Shown here: piece after piece, positions 25,568 through 34,052 of the stretch
How positions within the stretch are numbered: the stretch's first letter is position 1
How the letters are laid out: every line of letters begins with the position of its first letter
From: CAZRIE01 sp964600075
GTDB lineage: Bacteria; Bacteroidota; Bacteroidia; Flavobacteriales; Flavobacteriaceae
Reading direction: 5' to 3'
NCBI GenBank assembly: GCA_964600075.1
Contig: CAZRIE010000033.1
Span: forward strand, 1 to 38,121
DNA length: 38,121 bases
Program-made: the position numbers and the translations under genes
Notes under the pieces: generated by a model
Seen by the model: only the letters and a program-made list of their open reading frames with translations
Database searches by the model: none
What the model was told of the DNA's origin: nothing

Positions 25568-28438
25568 TCAGTTTTTTATCGCCAACTGATTTGTGCCAAG
25601 GCCCGCTGATTCCAATTCCTTCTTCAAAAACTTTGCCGTATAGCTCTTTTTATCTTTGGCAACTTGTTCTGGTGTTCCTTTTGCGACCACCATGCCGCCA
25701 CCACGTCCTCCCTCATAACCGATATCGATTATATAATCCATCATTTTGATAACTTCCATATTGTGTTCAATGACCAATATGGTATTTCCTTTGTCTACCA
25801 AACGGTTTAAAACTTCCATTAGTACTCGAATATCTTCAAAATGGAGTCCTGTGGTGGGCTCGTCCAAGATATAAAAAGTATTGCCGGTATCACGTTTCGA
25901 TAGTTCTGTGGCCAATTTTATTCGTTGCGCCTCACCTCCCGATAGGGTAGTGGACTGTTGCCCAAGCGAAATATAGCCCAAACCAACATCTTGTATCGTC
26001 TTTAACTTACGATGTATTTTGGGTATAAGTTCAAAAAAATCGACAGCTTCGTTAATTGTCATTTCCAAAACATCGGCTATGGACTTTCCTTTGTAACGTA
26101 TTTCCAAGGTTTCACGGTTGAAACGTTTACCATAACATGTTTCGCATTCAACATAAACATCGGGCAAAAAATTCATTTCGATAACCCGCAGACCTCCTCC
26201 CTGGCAAGTTTCGCAGCGTCCGCCCTTTACATTAAAACTAAAACGACCGGGTTTGTAGCCCCTGATGGCCGCTTCCGGAGTTTTTGTAAACAATGAACGT
26301 ATCTCACTGAATACGCCCGTGTAGGTCGCAGGATTTGAACGCGGTGTGCGGCCTATGGGAGATTGGTTGATATCGATAACCTTATCACTATTTTCTAACC
26401 CCTTGATTTTTTTATAGGGCATCGGCTTTTTTACTCCGTTAAAATAATAGGCGTTCATAATAGGGTAAAGGGTCTCGTTTATCAAAGTGGATTTACCACT
26501 GCCGGAAACACCGGTGACTCCAATCATTTGGCCTAAGGGAAATTCAACGGTAACGTTTTTTAAATTATTGCCCGTGCAACCTGACAGCACGATTTTTTTA
26601 CCGTTTCCTTTTCTTCGTTTTTCGGGAAGCGGTATTTGCTTGACTCCGGTTATGTAATCGGCGGTCAGGGTATGATAATTTTTTAATTCTTCCGGACGAC
26701 CTTCGGAAATGATTTCACCACCGTGCCTCCCTGCTTTAGGGCCGATATCTATAACATGATCGGCGCGTTCGATCATGTCACGATCATGTTCCACAACAAT
26801 GACGGAGTTGCCAATGTCCCGGAGGGCTTCTAGAGATTTAATCAATCTGTTATTGTCTCGCTGATGCAAACCAATACTGGGTTCATCTAAAATATAAAGC
26901 ACACCGACCAATTGAGAACCGATTTGGGTAGCCAATCGAATACGTTGGGCTTCGCCCCCTGAAAGGGATTTTGAACTCCGATTCAGCGAAAGATAATCTA
27001 GACCGACATCCAATAAAAACTGAATTCTGGTCCTTATTTCCTTTATAATCTCTTCAGCTATTTTTAGCTGGTTGCCTTCCAGTTTTTTTTCCAACCCCTC
27101 AAAAAATTCTGCAAGTTCGGCAATATCCAAATGTGCAAGTTCGGCAATATTCTTTTCATCGATTTTAAAGTTCAACGATTCTTTTCGTAGACGCGATCCT
27201 TTACAGCTGGGACATGTAACATTGTCCATATATTCTTTGGCCCAGCGCTTTATCGAAGTTGTGCCAGCCTCCTCGAACTGGTTTTTGATAAAGTTCGCGA
27301 TACCTTCATAATCAATTTTATAGGTGCGTTTTACGCCTAGCGTTTTAGAATCGATATCAAAACTTTCATGGCCACCATGAAGAAGCACAGCCATTGCTTC
27401 TTCAGGAATTTTTCCGACCGCATCGGTCAACTCAAAATTATAACGCCCGGCAATTGTCTCGATTTGTTTGAATGCCCAAGACTTTTTATATTCTCCCAAA
27501 GGTGCAATGCCCCCAGATTTAATGGATAGTTTTTTATTCGGAAAAATCTTTTTTTCGTTCACTTGATAAATATGACCTAGTCCGTTGCAATCGGGACACA
27601 TGCCTTTTGGGGAGTTGAACGAAAAGGTATTGGGTTCTGGAACAGGATAAGAGATTCCTGTGGTAGGGCACATCAGGTCACGACTGAAATAACGTGCTTC
27701 AGATTGGCCTTCTTCCAAGACCATTAATACATTATCACCACTGTACATAGCGGTATTAATTGTCTCTGCCAGTCGTTTGTCAAGCTCTTCCGAAATGTTA
27801 ACCTTTAAGCGGTCGATGACAATTTCGATGTCGTGGGTCTTGTAACGATCTACCTTCATTCCCTTGACGATGTCTTTCACCTCGCCATCGATTCTGACCT
27901 TCACGAAACCTTGTTTTCCGATTTGTTCGAAAAGTTCACGGTAATGCCCCTTTCTCGATTTGATAATGGGAGCAAGTATATTTATTCTTTTTTCTGCATA
28001 ATCACCTCTAATAAGTTCTTTGATCTGTTCATCGCTATAACTGACCATTTTCTCGCCAGTGTTATAACTGTAGGCATCGCCTGCGCGCGCATAGATCAAT
28101 CGTAAAAAGTCATAGATTTCGGTAATGGTACCAACGGTGGAGCGCGGTGATTTTGAAGTAGTCTTCTGTTCGATAGCAATTACGGGGGAAAGTCCATCGA
28201 TTTTATCGACATCGGGCCTTTCCAATCCACCTAAAAATTGACGGGCATATGCTGAAAACGTTTCGATATATCGACGTTGGCCTTCCGCATAAATTGTATC
28301 AAATGCTAGAGATGATTTTCCACTGCCTGAAAGCCCGGTAATGACTACCAATTTTTCCCTAGGGATGGTAACATCGATATTTTTAAGATTATGGACACGG
28401 GCCCCCTGAACCACAATGTTTTCTTCGTATTTTATCAT
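25568..28438 (-). CDS. uvrA: Excinuclease ABC subunit A
   Basis: 956 aa, normal length. It recognises DNA damage and loads UvrB in nucleotide-excision repair. Two ABC modules are visible: Walker A GLSGSGKSS (about 35-43) with signature SGGEAQRIRLA, and second Walker A GVSGSGKS with SGGEAQRIKLA. Each has a Walker B followed by a histidine switch (IVVEHDRDMIE, LVIEHNMEVIK). The zinc module near residues 715-745 is complete (CETCQGGG ... CETCYG). The optional zinc site near 250-280 has CPTTG in place of CxxC, so it is incomplete (MCPDCNG keeps the other pair). It is probably the first gene of a uvrA-LOG-M1-like transcript. Confidence 0.97.
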   Translation of the reverse strand: MIKYEENIVVQGARVHNLKNIDVTIPREKLVVITGLSGSGKSSLAFDTIYAEGQRRYIETFSAYARQFLGGLERPDVDKIDGLSPVIAIEQKTTSKSPRSTVGTITEIYDFLRLIYARAGDAYSYNTGEKMVSYSDEQIKELIRGDYAEKRINILAPIIKSRKGHYRELFEQIGKQGFVKVRIDGEVKDIVKGMKVDRYKTHDIEIVIDRLKVNISEELDKRLAETINTAMYSGDNVLMVLEEGQSEARYFSRDLMCPTTGISYPVPEPNTFSFNSPKGMCPDCNGLGHIYQVNEKKIFPNKKLSIKSGGIAPLGEYKKSWAFKQIETIAGRYNFELTDAVGKIPEEAMAVLLHGGHESFDIDSKTLGVKRTYKIDYEGIANFIKNQFEEAGTTSIKRWAKEYMDNVTCPSCKGSRLRKESLNFKIDEKNIAELAHLDIAELAEFFEGLEKKLEGNQLKIAEEIIKEIRTRIQFLLDVGLDYLSLNRSSKSLSGGEAQRIRLATQIGSQLVGVLYILDEPSIGLHQRDNNRLIKSLEALRDIGNSVIVVEHDRDMIERADHVIDIGPKAGRHGGEIISEGRPEELKNYHTLTADYITGVKQIPLPEKRRKGNGKKIVLSGCTGNNLKNVTVEFPLGQMIGVTGVSGSGKSTLINETLYPIMNAYYFNGVKKPMPYKKIKGLENSDKVIDINQSPIGRTPRSNPATYTGVFSEIRSLFTKTPEAAIRGYKPGRFSFNVKGGRCETCQGGGLRVIEMNFLPDVYVECETCYGKRFNRETLEIRYKGKSIADVLEMTINEAVDFFELIPKIHRKLKTIQDVGLGYISLGQQSTTLSGGEAQRIKLATELSKRDTGNTFYILDEPTTGLHFEDIRVLMEVLNRLVDKGNTILVIEHNMEVIKMMDYIIDIGYEGGRGGGMVVAKGTPEQVAKDKKSYTAKFLKKELESAGLGTNQLAIKN

Positions 28439-28455
28439 TTTTCAAAGCAAAGTGG

Positions 28456-28463
28456 CAAAGGTA
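28456..28463 (-). promoter_or_regulatory. Candidate -7 box of uvrA
   Basis: On the minus strand this reads TACCTTTG, an exact TAnnTTTG match 18-25 nt upstream of the uvrA start. No clear -33 TTG was seen. The rest of the 256-nt gap up to the next gene holds no recognisable feature, and no copy of the GGA-N5-TCC site. Confidence 0.35.
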
Positions 28464-28694
28464 CGATTTTGGGGATGAAATATAAACTGGGTAGTATTTA
28501 TATGTCTGATAATCGGAATACGTTTTTGAGTTGAAAAAGCTTTTGAGATTTAAATATTTCGCAGTAATACTGCTTTATGCTGCAAAACGCTTTCTAATAG
28601 CTTAAGCCATCGGGCTGTCTCACAGAGCTACTCACTCAAAAAATCAAAGTTCACAGCGTATTTAATACTTGCCGTTACTACTTGGTTAACACTG

Positions 28695-29471
28695 CTAAAC
28701 CGCTTCCTTTTTCTCCGATAAATACTTCCAGTAGCGTTTCGGAACATGCTGTTTGTGCAATTTCATATTAATACGTGATTTGATATTAGTACTCCTGAAG
28801 TAATTGTTCCAGAGGTCTTGATAGCTGTATTCCTCTCCAAGAAAGCGATTGCTCTTTATAGCGCTGTTGGTGTATATTTCCTGTAAATCCAAAGAAATAA
28901 TTTCTACTTTTTCCAAATCATAAAACAATCCGTATTTACGTTTTACGTCATAGATTAACCATTGTTGGTCGGCATATCTTGATCGGAAGTGCTTTGAAAT
29001 TAAAGGAAGTACGTCAAAGTCGGGTTCGATATTGGCGAAGTAAATTTCATCTTTGGTGAGTTGAAACCGGACAAAGGCCTCCATTCGGTGCTTTTCACGT
29101 CCAACGGATTTTGCTAATTGACTGATTTTTAAAACAAGGCCGTCAGAATAATCGGATGCAATTGATATGTTCTGTGTAAACATTTTTCGTATATAGCGAT
29201 AAAGGAGGAGCTCAATTCCTTTTGTTTCGCTTAGATAGGCAAAGTAGATATTCTTGATAGAGGTATTACTTTTCTTCTGGATACCGTTCCATACCCTTTT
29301 TGCCTTATCCATTTCGGTAAATATGGTTTCTGTTTTGGAAAACAATCCATTTTGGCTAACAGAGTTTTTCTGAATTTCAGTAACCTGAATTCTCTCTTCA
29401 AAAGCAACAAAAATAGCGGTTAGGAAGCCGTTAAAACTTCCGTCGTAAATTAATATTTTAGAATCATCCAT
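28695..29471 (-). CDS. TIGR03915/DUF4130-family putative DNA-repair partner protein
   Basis: 258 aa. It matches the DUF4130 (TIGR03915) family, known as the genomic partner of the radical SAM protein encoded just upstream. Landmarks are IYDGSFNGFLTAIF at the N terminus, IYFAYLSETKGIE, the conserved core LAKSVGREKHRMEAFVRF (about 131-148), NIEPDFDVLPLISKHFRSRYADQQWLIYD, and the C-terminal LWNNYFRSTNIKSR ... RYWKYLSEK. In many proteobacteria this domain is fused to a uracil-DNA-glycosylase-like domain. Here it stands alone, with normal ends, 32 nt after the radical SAM gene. A function in DNA repair or base modification is inferred from family association and has not been shown biochemically as far as I know. 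Confidence 0.85.
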   Translation of the reverse strand: MDDSKILIYDGSFNGFLTAIFVAFEERIQVTEIQKNSVSQNGLFSKTETIFTEMDKAKRVWNGIQKKSNTSIKNIYFAYLSETKGIELLLYRYIRKMFTQNISIASDYSDGLVLKISQLAKSVGREKHRMEAFVRFQLTKDEIYFANIEPDFDVLPLISKHFRSRYADQQWLIYDVKRKYGLFYDLEKVEIISLDLQEIYTNSAIKSNRFLGEEYSYQDLWNNYFRSTNIKSRINMKLHKQHVPKRYWKYLSEKKEAV

Positions 29472-29503
29472 AATTAAACGTTTTGTCGGTCGACGTAACC
29501 TTG

Positions 29504-30766
29504 TTAATTAAATAGTTGTAGCTGGTTGCTATACTCTTTTCTAAATTTCCCTGCGGAATTCTGTAAAATCAATCCTTTTATTTGGTGTCCTTCTAAATCG
29601 CGATGTATCCATTTACCGGAATCGCAGATGATAAAGTACTTAGCGCGATTGAGGGCAACCCCTATATTTTTTAGGTGTTCCCAATTCAGTTTTCGAAAAC
29701 GCCTGGCATTGATGATTTTATGTACAGATTGCATTCCCCAACCCGGAACCCTTGCTAATATTCGCTTACTCGTGCTGTTAATATCAATGGGGAAATGGTA
29801 TAAGTTCCGGAGGGCCCAACCTAATTTTGGGTCGATATCGATGTCGAGATTGGGGTGTTCATTGTTAAGTATTTCCTGAATGCCAAAGCCATAAAAACGG
29901 AATAACCAATCGGTCTGATACAATCTATTTTCGCGCAACATTGGTACTTGGGTGCCTAAAGCCGGGAGTCTGCTATCTTCTGCCACGGGCACATAGCCTG
30001 AATAGTACACCCTTTTCATATTGTACTTTTGATAATAGTGGGTTGCAGAATACATGATGTCTTTATCGGATTCCCCGGTGGCACCGATAATCATTTGGGT
30101 GCTTTGCCCGGCAGGGGCATATTTTGGTGTGCTTTTAATAATTTTCTTTTCCTCTTTATATTGAATGATTTCATTTTTGACCTTCAACATCGGTTTGATG
30201 AAATCTTCATGTTTTTTATCGGGAGCTAATAATTTAAGCCCTGATATGGTTGGCACTTCGATATTTACGGAAAGCCGGTCGGCATAAAGTCCTGCTTCGC
30301 GCATCAACTCGTCGCTTGCCCCGGGAATAGACTTTAAATGAATATATCCATTAAAATTTTCTTCGAGACGTAGTTTTTTAGTAACCGCTACCAAACGCTC
30401 CATGGTGTAATCGGGATTTTTAAAAATACCTGAACTCAGAAAAAGTCCTTCTATGTAATTACGTCGGTAAAAGTTGATGGTAAGTTCAACGACTTCCTGA
30501 ATTTTAAAAGCGGCACGTTTGATATCATTACTTTTTCGCGTAACGCAGTAGGCGCAATCGAATATGCAATAATTCGTCATAAGAATTTTCAGTAAAGAAA
30601 CACAGCGACCATCTTCCGTATAACTATGACATATACCCATTCCGGTGCTATCGCCCAGACCTTTGTTGGTATTGGTGCGCATACTGCCACTACTGGAACA
30701 GCTCACATCATATTTGGCGGCGTCAGCAAGGATGTTCAATTTTTCTTTAGTTCTTTCGAAGGACAT
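29504..30766 (-). CDS. TIGR03916-family putative DNA repair/modification radical SAM protein
   Basis: 420 aa. The radical SAM cluster motif Cys67-xxx-Cys71-xx-Cys74 lies in TNYCIFDCAYC. It is preceded by the family N terminus AAKYDVSCSSSGS and GICHSYTEDGRC, which supply three more cysteines (23, 46, 55). Later landmarks are FLSSGIFKNPDYTMERL, HLKSIPGAS, LSVNIEVP and APAGQSTQMIIGATGE. A C-terminal helix-hairpin-helix-like segment (VPGWGMQSVHKIINARRF) fits DNA binding. The family is linked to uracil-DNA-glycosylase-type domains and to DUF4130, which follows here. Substrate and reaction are unknown. The start codon lies 10 nt from an array of GGA-N5-TCC-type sites shared with the divergent S24 regulator. 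Confidence 0.88.
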   Translation of the reverse strand: MSFERTKEKLNILADAAKYDVSCSSSGSMRTNTNKGLGDSTGMGICHSYTEDGRCVSLLKILMTNYCIFDCAYCVTRKSNDIKRAAFKIQEVVELTINFYRRNYIEGLFLSSGIFKNPDYTMERLVAVTKKLRLEENFNGYIHLKSIPGASDELMREAGLYADRLSVNIEVPTISGLKLLAPDKKHEDFIKPMLKVKNEIIQYKEEKKIIKSTPKYAPAGQSTQMIIGATGESDKDIMYSATHYYQKYNMKRVYYSGYVPVAEDSRLPALGTQVPMLRENRLYQTDWLFRFYGFGIQEILNNEHPNLDIDIDPKLGWALRNLYHFPIDINSTSKRILARVPGWGMQSVHKIINARRFRKLNWEHLKNIGVALNRAKYFIICDSGKWIHRDLEGHQIKGLILQNSAGKFRKEYSNQLQLFN

Positions 30767-30775
30767 ATGTCTTTT

Positions 30776-30846
30776 GTAATTATTCCAAAAATATGGAATA
30801 AATCCTAATTATGGAAATAATCCAAAATATATTATGGAATATATCC
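30776..30846. promoter_or_regulatory. Array of four GGA-N5-TCC-type operator sites
   Basis: Three perfect half-site pairs, GGAATAAATCC (30795-30805), GGAAATAATCC (30813-30823) and GGAATATATCC (30836-30846), plus a degenerate one, GTAATTATTCC (30776-30786). Centre-to-centre spacings are 19, 18 and 23 nt. The array fills the space between the divergent radical SAM gene and S24 regulator. Sites 0 and 1 flank a -7 box for the radical SAM operon; site 3 lies just upstream of the -7 box of the regulator. This is the layout expected for a repressor controlling itself and the divergent operon. Confidence 0.65.
30786..30793 (-). promoter_or_regulatory. Candidate -7 box of the radical SAM operon
   Basis: On the minus strand this reads TATTTTTG, an exact TAnnTTTG match 20 nt from the start codon at 30766, which implies a very short leader. 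It lies between operator sites 0 and 1. No clear -33 TTG was found. Confidence 0.4.
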
Positions 30847-30854
30847 AAAAAGCG

Positions 30855-30862
30855 TATATTTG
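30855..30862 (+). promoter_or_regulatory. -7 box of the S24 regulator gene
   Basis: TATATTTG, an exact TAnnTTTG match, lies 88 nt upstream of the start at 30951. Operator site 3 (30836-30846) falls in the spacer between this box and the expected -33 position, so binding there should block initiation. Confidence 0.5.
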
Positions 30863-30950
30863 AAGAATAACGTAGCCTAGAAATTTTGTGCTGATGAGAT
30901 TTGGTCATCGATTATTTTGAAGTTTCTACCGTACTCTAACTGACATTATC

Positions 30951-31715
30951 ATGGAAAACGAAATCACCTTAAAACGCTTTATCGACATTAGAAGGAATTT
31001 AGGCTATACCCAGGCGGATTTTGCCAAATTATTAGGCGTTTCGAGTACCACTGCCGACATCGAGCGTGGTCGTACAAAACTTTCGGGTAAGGTAGTAGCC
31101 GAACTTTTAAAACAGTTTAAAATTAATCCGCTTTGGTTGTTCGGCGAAAGTGACGATCAATATTTGCAAACTTCGAAAACCAGCGTTATTCCCAAAGTGG
31201 TAACCGTAGACTCAGAAGGTCATGACAATATGGTGTTGGTCAATGCCAAAGCTGCAGCGGGCTACCCACAGAATATACAAGATACTACTTGGTACAAGCA
31301 ACTACCTGCTTTTGATTTGCCGATTCCAGAATTTCGTAACGCCACCTATCGCGGTTTTCAAGTTGAAGGTGACAGTATGTTGCCCAACCTCAAACCGGGC
31401 GAATGGGTCTTGGCCCGGGCCGTTGAACATATAGATGATGTGAGTGCCAATAAAATGTATGTGGTGGTTTTGCAGGATGCCGTTTTGGTCAAAAAAATAG
31501 AAAAGCGGCCCAATTCTAATAATATCACATTGGTTTCCTTGAACGAAACGTATCCACCATACGAAATAAAGCCTTTTCAGATTCAGGAAATCTGGCAAGT
31601 GAGTAGTCGAATTACATTCGGAGAGGATGCCAGTACAGAGAAAGGATTACTTAAACAGTTACAGGAGTCTATGGAAGAGTTGAAAGGCCAACTCAAGCAT
31701 GTGAAAAAGGTATAA
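30951..31715 (+). CDS. LexA-like regulator: XRE helix-turn-helix plus S24 peptidase domain
   Basis: 254 aa. Residues 6-66 form an XRE-type helix-turn-helix (LKRFIDIRRNLGYTQADFAKLLGVS). Residues about 95-215 form an S24 (LexA/UmuD/CI) domain: candidate self-cleavage bond Ala103-Gly104 in KAAAGYPQ, nucleophile Ser142 in VEGDSMLPN, and general-base Lys181 or Lys182 in AVLVKKIEKR. The tail (about 222-254) is a Gln/Lys/Glu-rich helix that could be a coiled coil. Family knowledge suggests RecA-stimulated self-cleavage after DNA damage. It diverges from the radical SAM/DUF4130 operon, and the four-site array between them is its most likely target. There are no phage genes around, so it is probably a chromosomal regulator and not a prophage repressor. 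Confidence 0.88.
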   Translation: MENEITLKRFIDIRRNLGYTQADFAKLLGVSSTTADIERGRTKLSGKVVAELLKQFKINPLWLFGESDDQYLQTSKTSVIPKVVTVDSEGHDNMVLVNAKAAAGYPQNIQDTTWYKQLPAFDLPIPEFRNATYRGFQVEGDSMLPNLKPGEWVLARAVEHIDDVSANKMYVVVLQDAVLVKKIEKRPNSNNITLVSLNETYPPYEIKPFQIQEIWQVSSRITFGEDASTEKGLLKQLQESMEELKGQLKHVKKV

Positions 31716-31725
31716 CGACAACTAC

Positions 31726-32154
31726 TTAATTTAATTTAAGATTGTAAAGCCCGCTTTCGCGTAATGTAAATCCAAGACTTTTATAGAGTTTTAAAGCGGG
31801 AGTACGATGGTGTCCCGTAAACAAGAGTATCTCGTCTAAATCTCGATTTTTGGCTTCTTCCAACAATTTTTCCATAAGTTTTCTTCCAATACCCTTTCCT
31901 CTTTGTTCGGTATCGACAACCACATCTTCAACCATACCGCGATAGCCTGAAATGACCTTATACATAGCCAGTAGTGCAATGCCGATTATGTTCCGATCTT
32001 CTTTACAAATTACGACAACGACATGGTTGTCTTCTTGTAGTATTTGATGTAACGGACGTTGTTCGATTGTCGCGTTCAACTGTTTGTAGAGCTCGTTGAT
32101 CTGACTTTGAATTTGTTCATTTAACTCGAACTTATGAAGAATTTCTATGGTCAT
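31726..32154 (-). CDS. GNAT-family N-acetyltransferase
   Basis: 142 aa from Met at 32154 (MTIEILHKFEL). A reading from 32190 would add 12 residues that do not fit the fold. The acetyl-CoA loop is EQRGKGIGRKLMEKLLEEA, preceded by the beta4 strand GMVEDVVVDTE and followed by LDEILLFTGHHRTPALKLYKSLGF. That C-terminal sequence resembles small aminoglycoside/diamine-type GNATs, but the substrate cannot be told. It is convergent with the S24 regulator (10 nt between stops), so it is not part of that operon. Confidence 0.85.
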   Translation of the reverse strand: MTIEILHKFELNEQIQSQINELYKQLNATIEQRPLHQILQEDNHVVVVICKEDRNIIGIALLAMYKVISGYRGMVEDVVVDTEQRGKGIGRKLMEKLLEEAKNRDLDEILLFTGHHRTPALKLYKSLGFTLRESGLYNLKLN

Positions 32155-32268
32155 TTGAAAAGATTTATATGCCCTAAAGTTATAAAACAATGTGGTACTT
32201 TGGGATTTATAGAATATAGGACCAATTCTTGTTTAAAATTGTATATTTAAAAAATTTATTTAGAGGGC

Positions 32269-33342
32269 ATGAGAAAAATATTTTCGGCTTTGATCATGTG
32301 CCTTGTTTGCTTATCCCTTAACGGCCGGACCATTCAGGATACTTTGACCGTAGGTTATGCAACCGCACCCCCTTTTATCATTCAAAATAATGACCGTTTA
32401 GAAGGTATTAATATCTGGCTATGGAAAAGGGTTGCCAGAGACTTGAACTTGCCGTATAAGATGGTACCCATGAATTTTTCACCTATGTTGGATTCCTTAA
32501 CCACTGGAGGAATCGATATCAGTATAAATCCATTGACGATTACAGGAGATCGTAATAAGCGGATGGAGTTTACCCATTCTTTTTACGCTTCATATGCTAC
32601 GATTGCCATCTCTGAACAATCTTCGTTTCAAAAATTCATTCAATTCGTAAAGGGATTTTTGAACTTAAATTTTCTAAAAGGGTTTTTAATTTTAATAAGT
32701 ATCATAACCGTATTCGGTTTTATGGGCTGGTACTTTGAGCGAAGGGAGAATCCCGAACATTTTCGTGGAGGTGTCAAGGGCCTCTGGGACGGCCTTTGGT
32801 GGTCGGCAGTAACTTTGAGCACAGTAGGTTACGGAGATAAGGCCCCTAAAAGCGCTTTTGGAAAGTTAGCTGCCTTAATTTTGATGTTTACTGGCTTGTT
32901 GTTTATTTCGGGCTTAACCGCCGGCGTTGCCTCAAGCCTTACGTTAAATCAATTAAATAGCAGCCCCGATGGTTTTAATGAATTCAAGGAACGTGCGGTA
33001 GGTACCGTCAAAAATGCGGGTACGATACAGTTTTTAAGATCTCATTTTTTTAAGAATATCAATGAATATCCTAATGTTACTAGTGGTTTGATCGATGTTG
33101 GTAATAAAAAAATAGAAGCTTTCGTCTATGACGAACCCATTTTGAAGTATCGCATTCAACAAGATTCTTCATTGCAAAACCTAACTATTCTACCCCTGAA
33201 ATTCGATGTACAGTTCTACGCCTTCGGTGTTGCGAAAAAAAAAACCCAACTGGAACGGAAAATATCACAACGTATGCTAGAAATTATCGAAACCGAAGAA
33301 TGGCAGATCGTACTTCACGAATATGGGTTGACGGATTTTTAG
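32269..33342 (+). CDS. GluR0-like ligand-gated potassium channel (prokaryotic ionotropic glutamate receptor)
   Basis: 357 aa. A signal peptide (about 1-20) is followed by the first lobe of a periplasmic-binding-type ligand domain (about 25-117, LTVGYATAPPFI ... EGINIWLWKRVARDL). Then come membrane helix 1 (about 137-155), a re-entrant pore loop with a full K+ selectivity filter TVGYGD (185-190), membrane helix 2 (about 198-222) and the second ligand lobe (about 235-357, AVGTVKNAGTIQFL ... AFGVAKKKTQLERK). The split ligand domain around a two-helix pore is the GluR0 layout. It should open a K+ path when an amino acid or similar ligand binds. It ends in a 4-bp overlap with the convergent downstream gene. 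Confidence 0.9.
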   Translation: MRKIFSALIMCLVCLSLNGRTIQDTLTVGYATAPPFIIQNNDRLEGINIWLWKRVARDLNLPYKMVPMNFSPMLDSLTTGGIDISINPLTITGDRNKRMEFTHSFYASYATIAISEQSSFQKFIQFVKGFLNLNFLKGFLILISIITVFGFMGWYFERRENPEHFRGGVKGLWDGLWWSAVTLSTVGYGDKAPKSAFGKLAALILMFTGLLFISGLTAGVASSLTLNQLNSSPDGFNEFKERAVGTVKNAGTIQFLRSHFFKNINEYPNVTSGLIDVGNKKIEAFVYDEPILKYRIQQDSSLQNLTILPLKFDVQFYAFGVAKKKTQLERKISQRMLEIIETEEWQIVLHEYGLTDF

Positions 33343-34052
33343 TTGTACCCTCGAACCTCACCCATTTCTAATCTCATTGGCCCCAATTTATGGGAAGTAG
33401 GTAAGAATACCCCACTTTCCATTACCTGCCAATCATCCCAAGTAGCTTCGAGTCCCCCGATGGGAATTATGTCAACCCACATGCGATAACTTTCGGGAAA
33501 GCCGGTAGGGCCAAATTTCCAGAGGTATGAATCACCAGGCGTTGTACCGCCGGAAGTATAGGTAATCAATAACCCATTCGAACCGTCTTCTAAGTTGACC
33601 AGAGCTCGCTCCGTACCTTTATCAAAAACCTTGAACGGCGCTACGAGCCAAAAGGAATCGTTGTTGAAATAGGAAATCGCCTTTTCAATTAACTCGGACT
33701 TTGAATTTCCGACCACTTCCACATCTTTTTCGAAGATGGCACTTTTTTTAGGATTTTTCAGATACAATAGTGCGCGATAATCATCCCACTCAACACGGAC
33801 CTCGTTTGCTTCTTTATCCCACGTATACAGGTGTGCGCCACCAGCGAAAGACCATTCGAGATAACTGGTATTTGCGTAGGCCTCATTATTTATAACAGTG
33901 AGCATTTTCTGCGCTAATGCGTCGGCCTCTGAACCAGTTTGACCCGCGGGTAGTGGTTCGCTGTAGACAGCGTAGAGAATACCAAATACAACTACTGAAA
34001 GTACTATTATGGCAAGTACTATTTTTAATAGGGTTTTTAGAGCTTTTTTCAT
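33339..34052 (-). CDS. Membrane-anchored protein of unknown function
   Basis: 237 aa. An N-terminal membrane helix (about 8-30, LKIVLAIIVLSVVVFGILYAV) without a clear cleavage site anchors a soluble beta-rich domain outside the membrane. Repeated Trp/Tyr-rich strands are visible (LEWSFAGGAHLYTWDKE, VRVEWDDYRALLY, DSYLWKFGPTGFPESYRMW, ATWDDWQVMESGVFLP). The overall pattern recalls LolA/LolB-type lipid-binding folds, but I do not recognise the family and give no function. Its stop codon overlaps that of the GluR0-like gene by 4 bp (33339-33342). The 154-nt gap to ggt holds a 7-bp inverted repeat (34143-34159) and nothing else recognisable. Confidence 0.75.
   Translation of the reverse strand: MKKALKTLLKIVLAIIVLSVVVFGILYAVYSEPLPAGQTGSEADALAQKMLTVINNEAYANTSYLEWSFAGGAHLYTWDKEANEVRVEWDDYRALLYLKNPKKSAIFEKDVEVVGNSKSELIEKAISYFNNDSFWLVAPFKVFDKGTERALVNLEDGSNGLLITYTSGGTTPGDSYLWKFGPTGFPESYRMWVDIIPIGGLEATWDDWQVMESGVFLPTSHKLGPMRLEMGEVRGYN

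Noticed and set aside
28439..28694. RNA gene or small ORF in the gap between uvrA and the DUF4130 gene
   Set aside because: No tRNA-like arms, no coding pattern on either strand and no strong hairpin; only a uvrA -7 box is supported.
30951..31715. Prophage repressor
   Set aside because: No integrase, Cro-like gene or phage structural genes are nearby, and the flanking genes are chromosomal.
32155..32190. Twelve-residue extension of the GNAT protein
   Set aside because: The added residues do not fit the fold, and the Met at 32154 gives a normal GNAT start.
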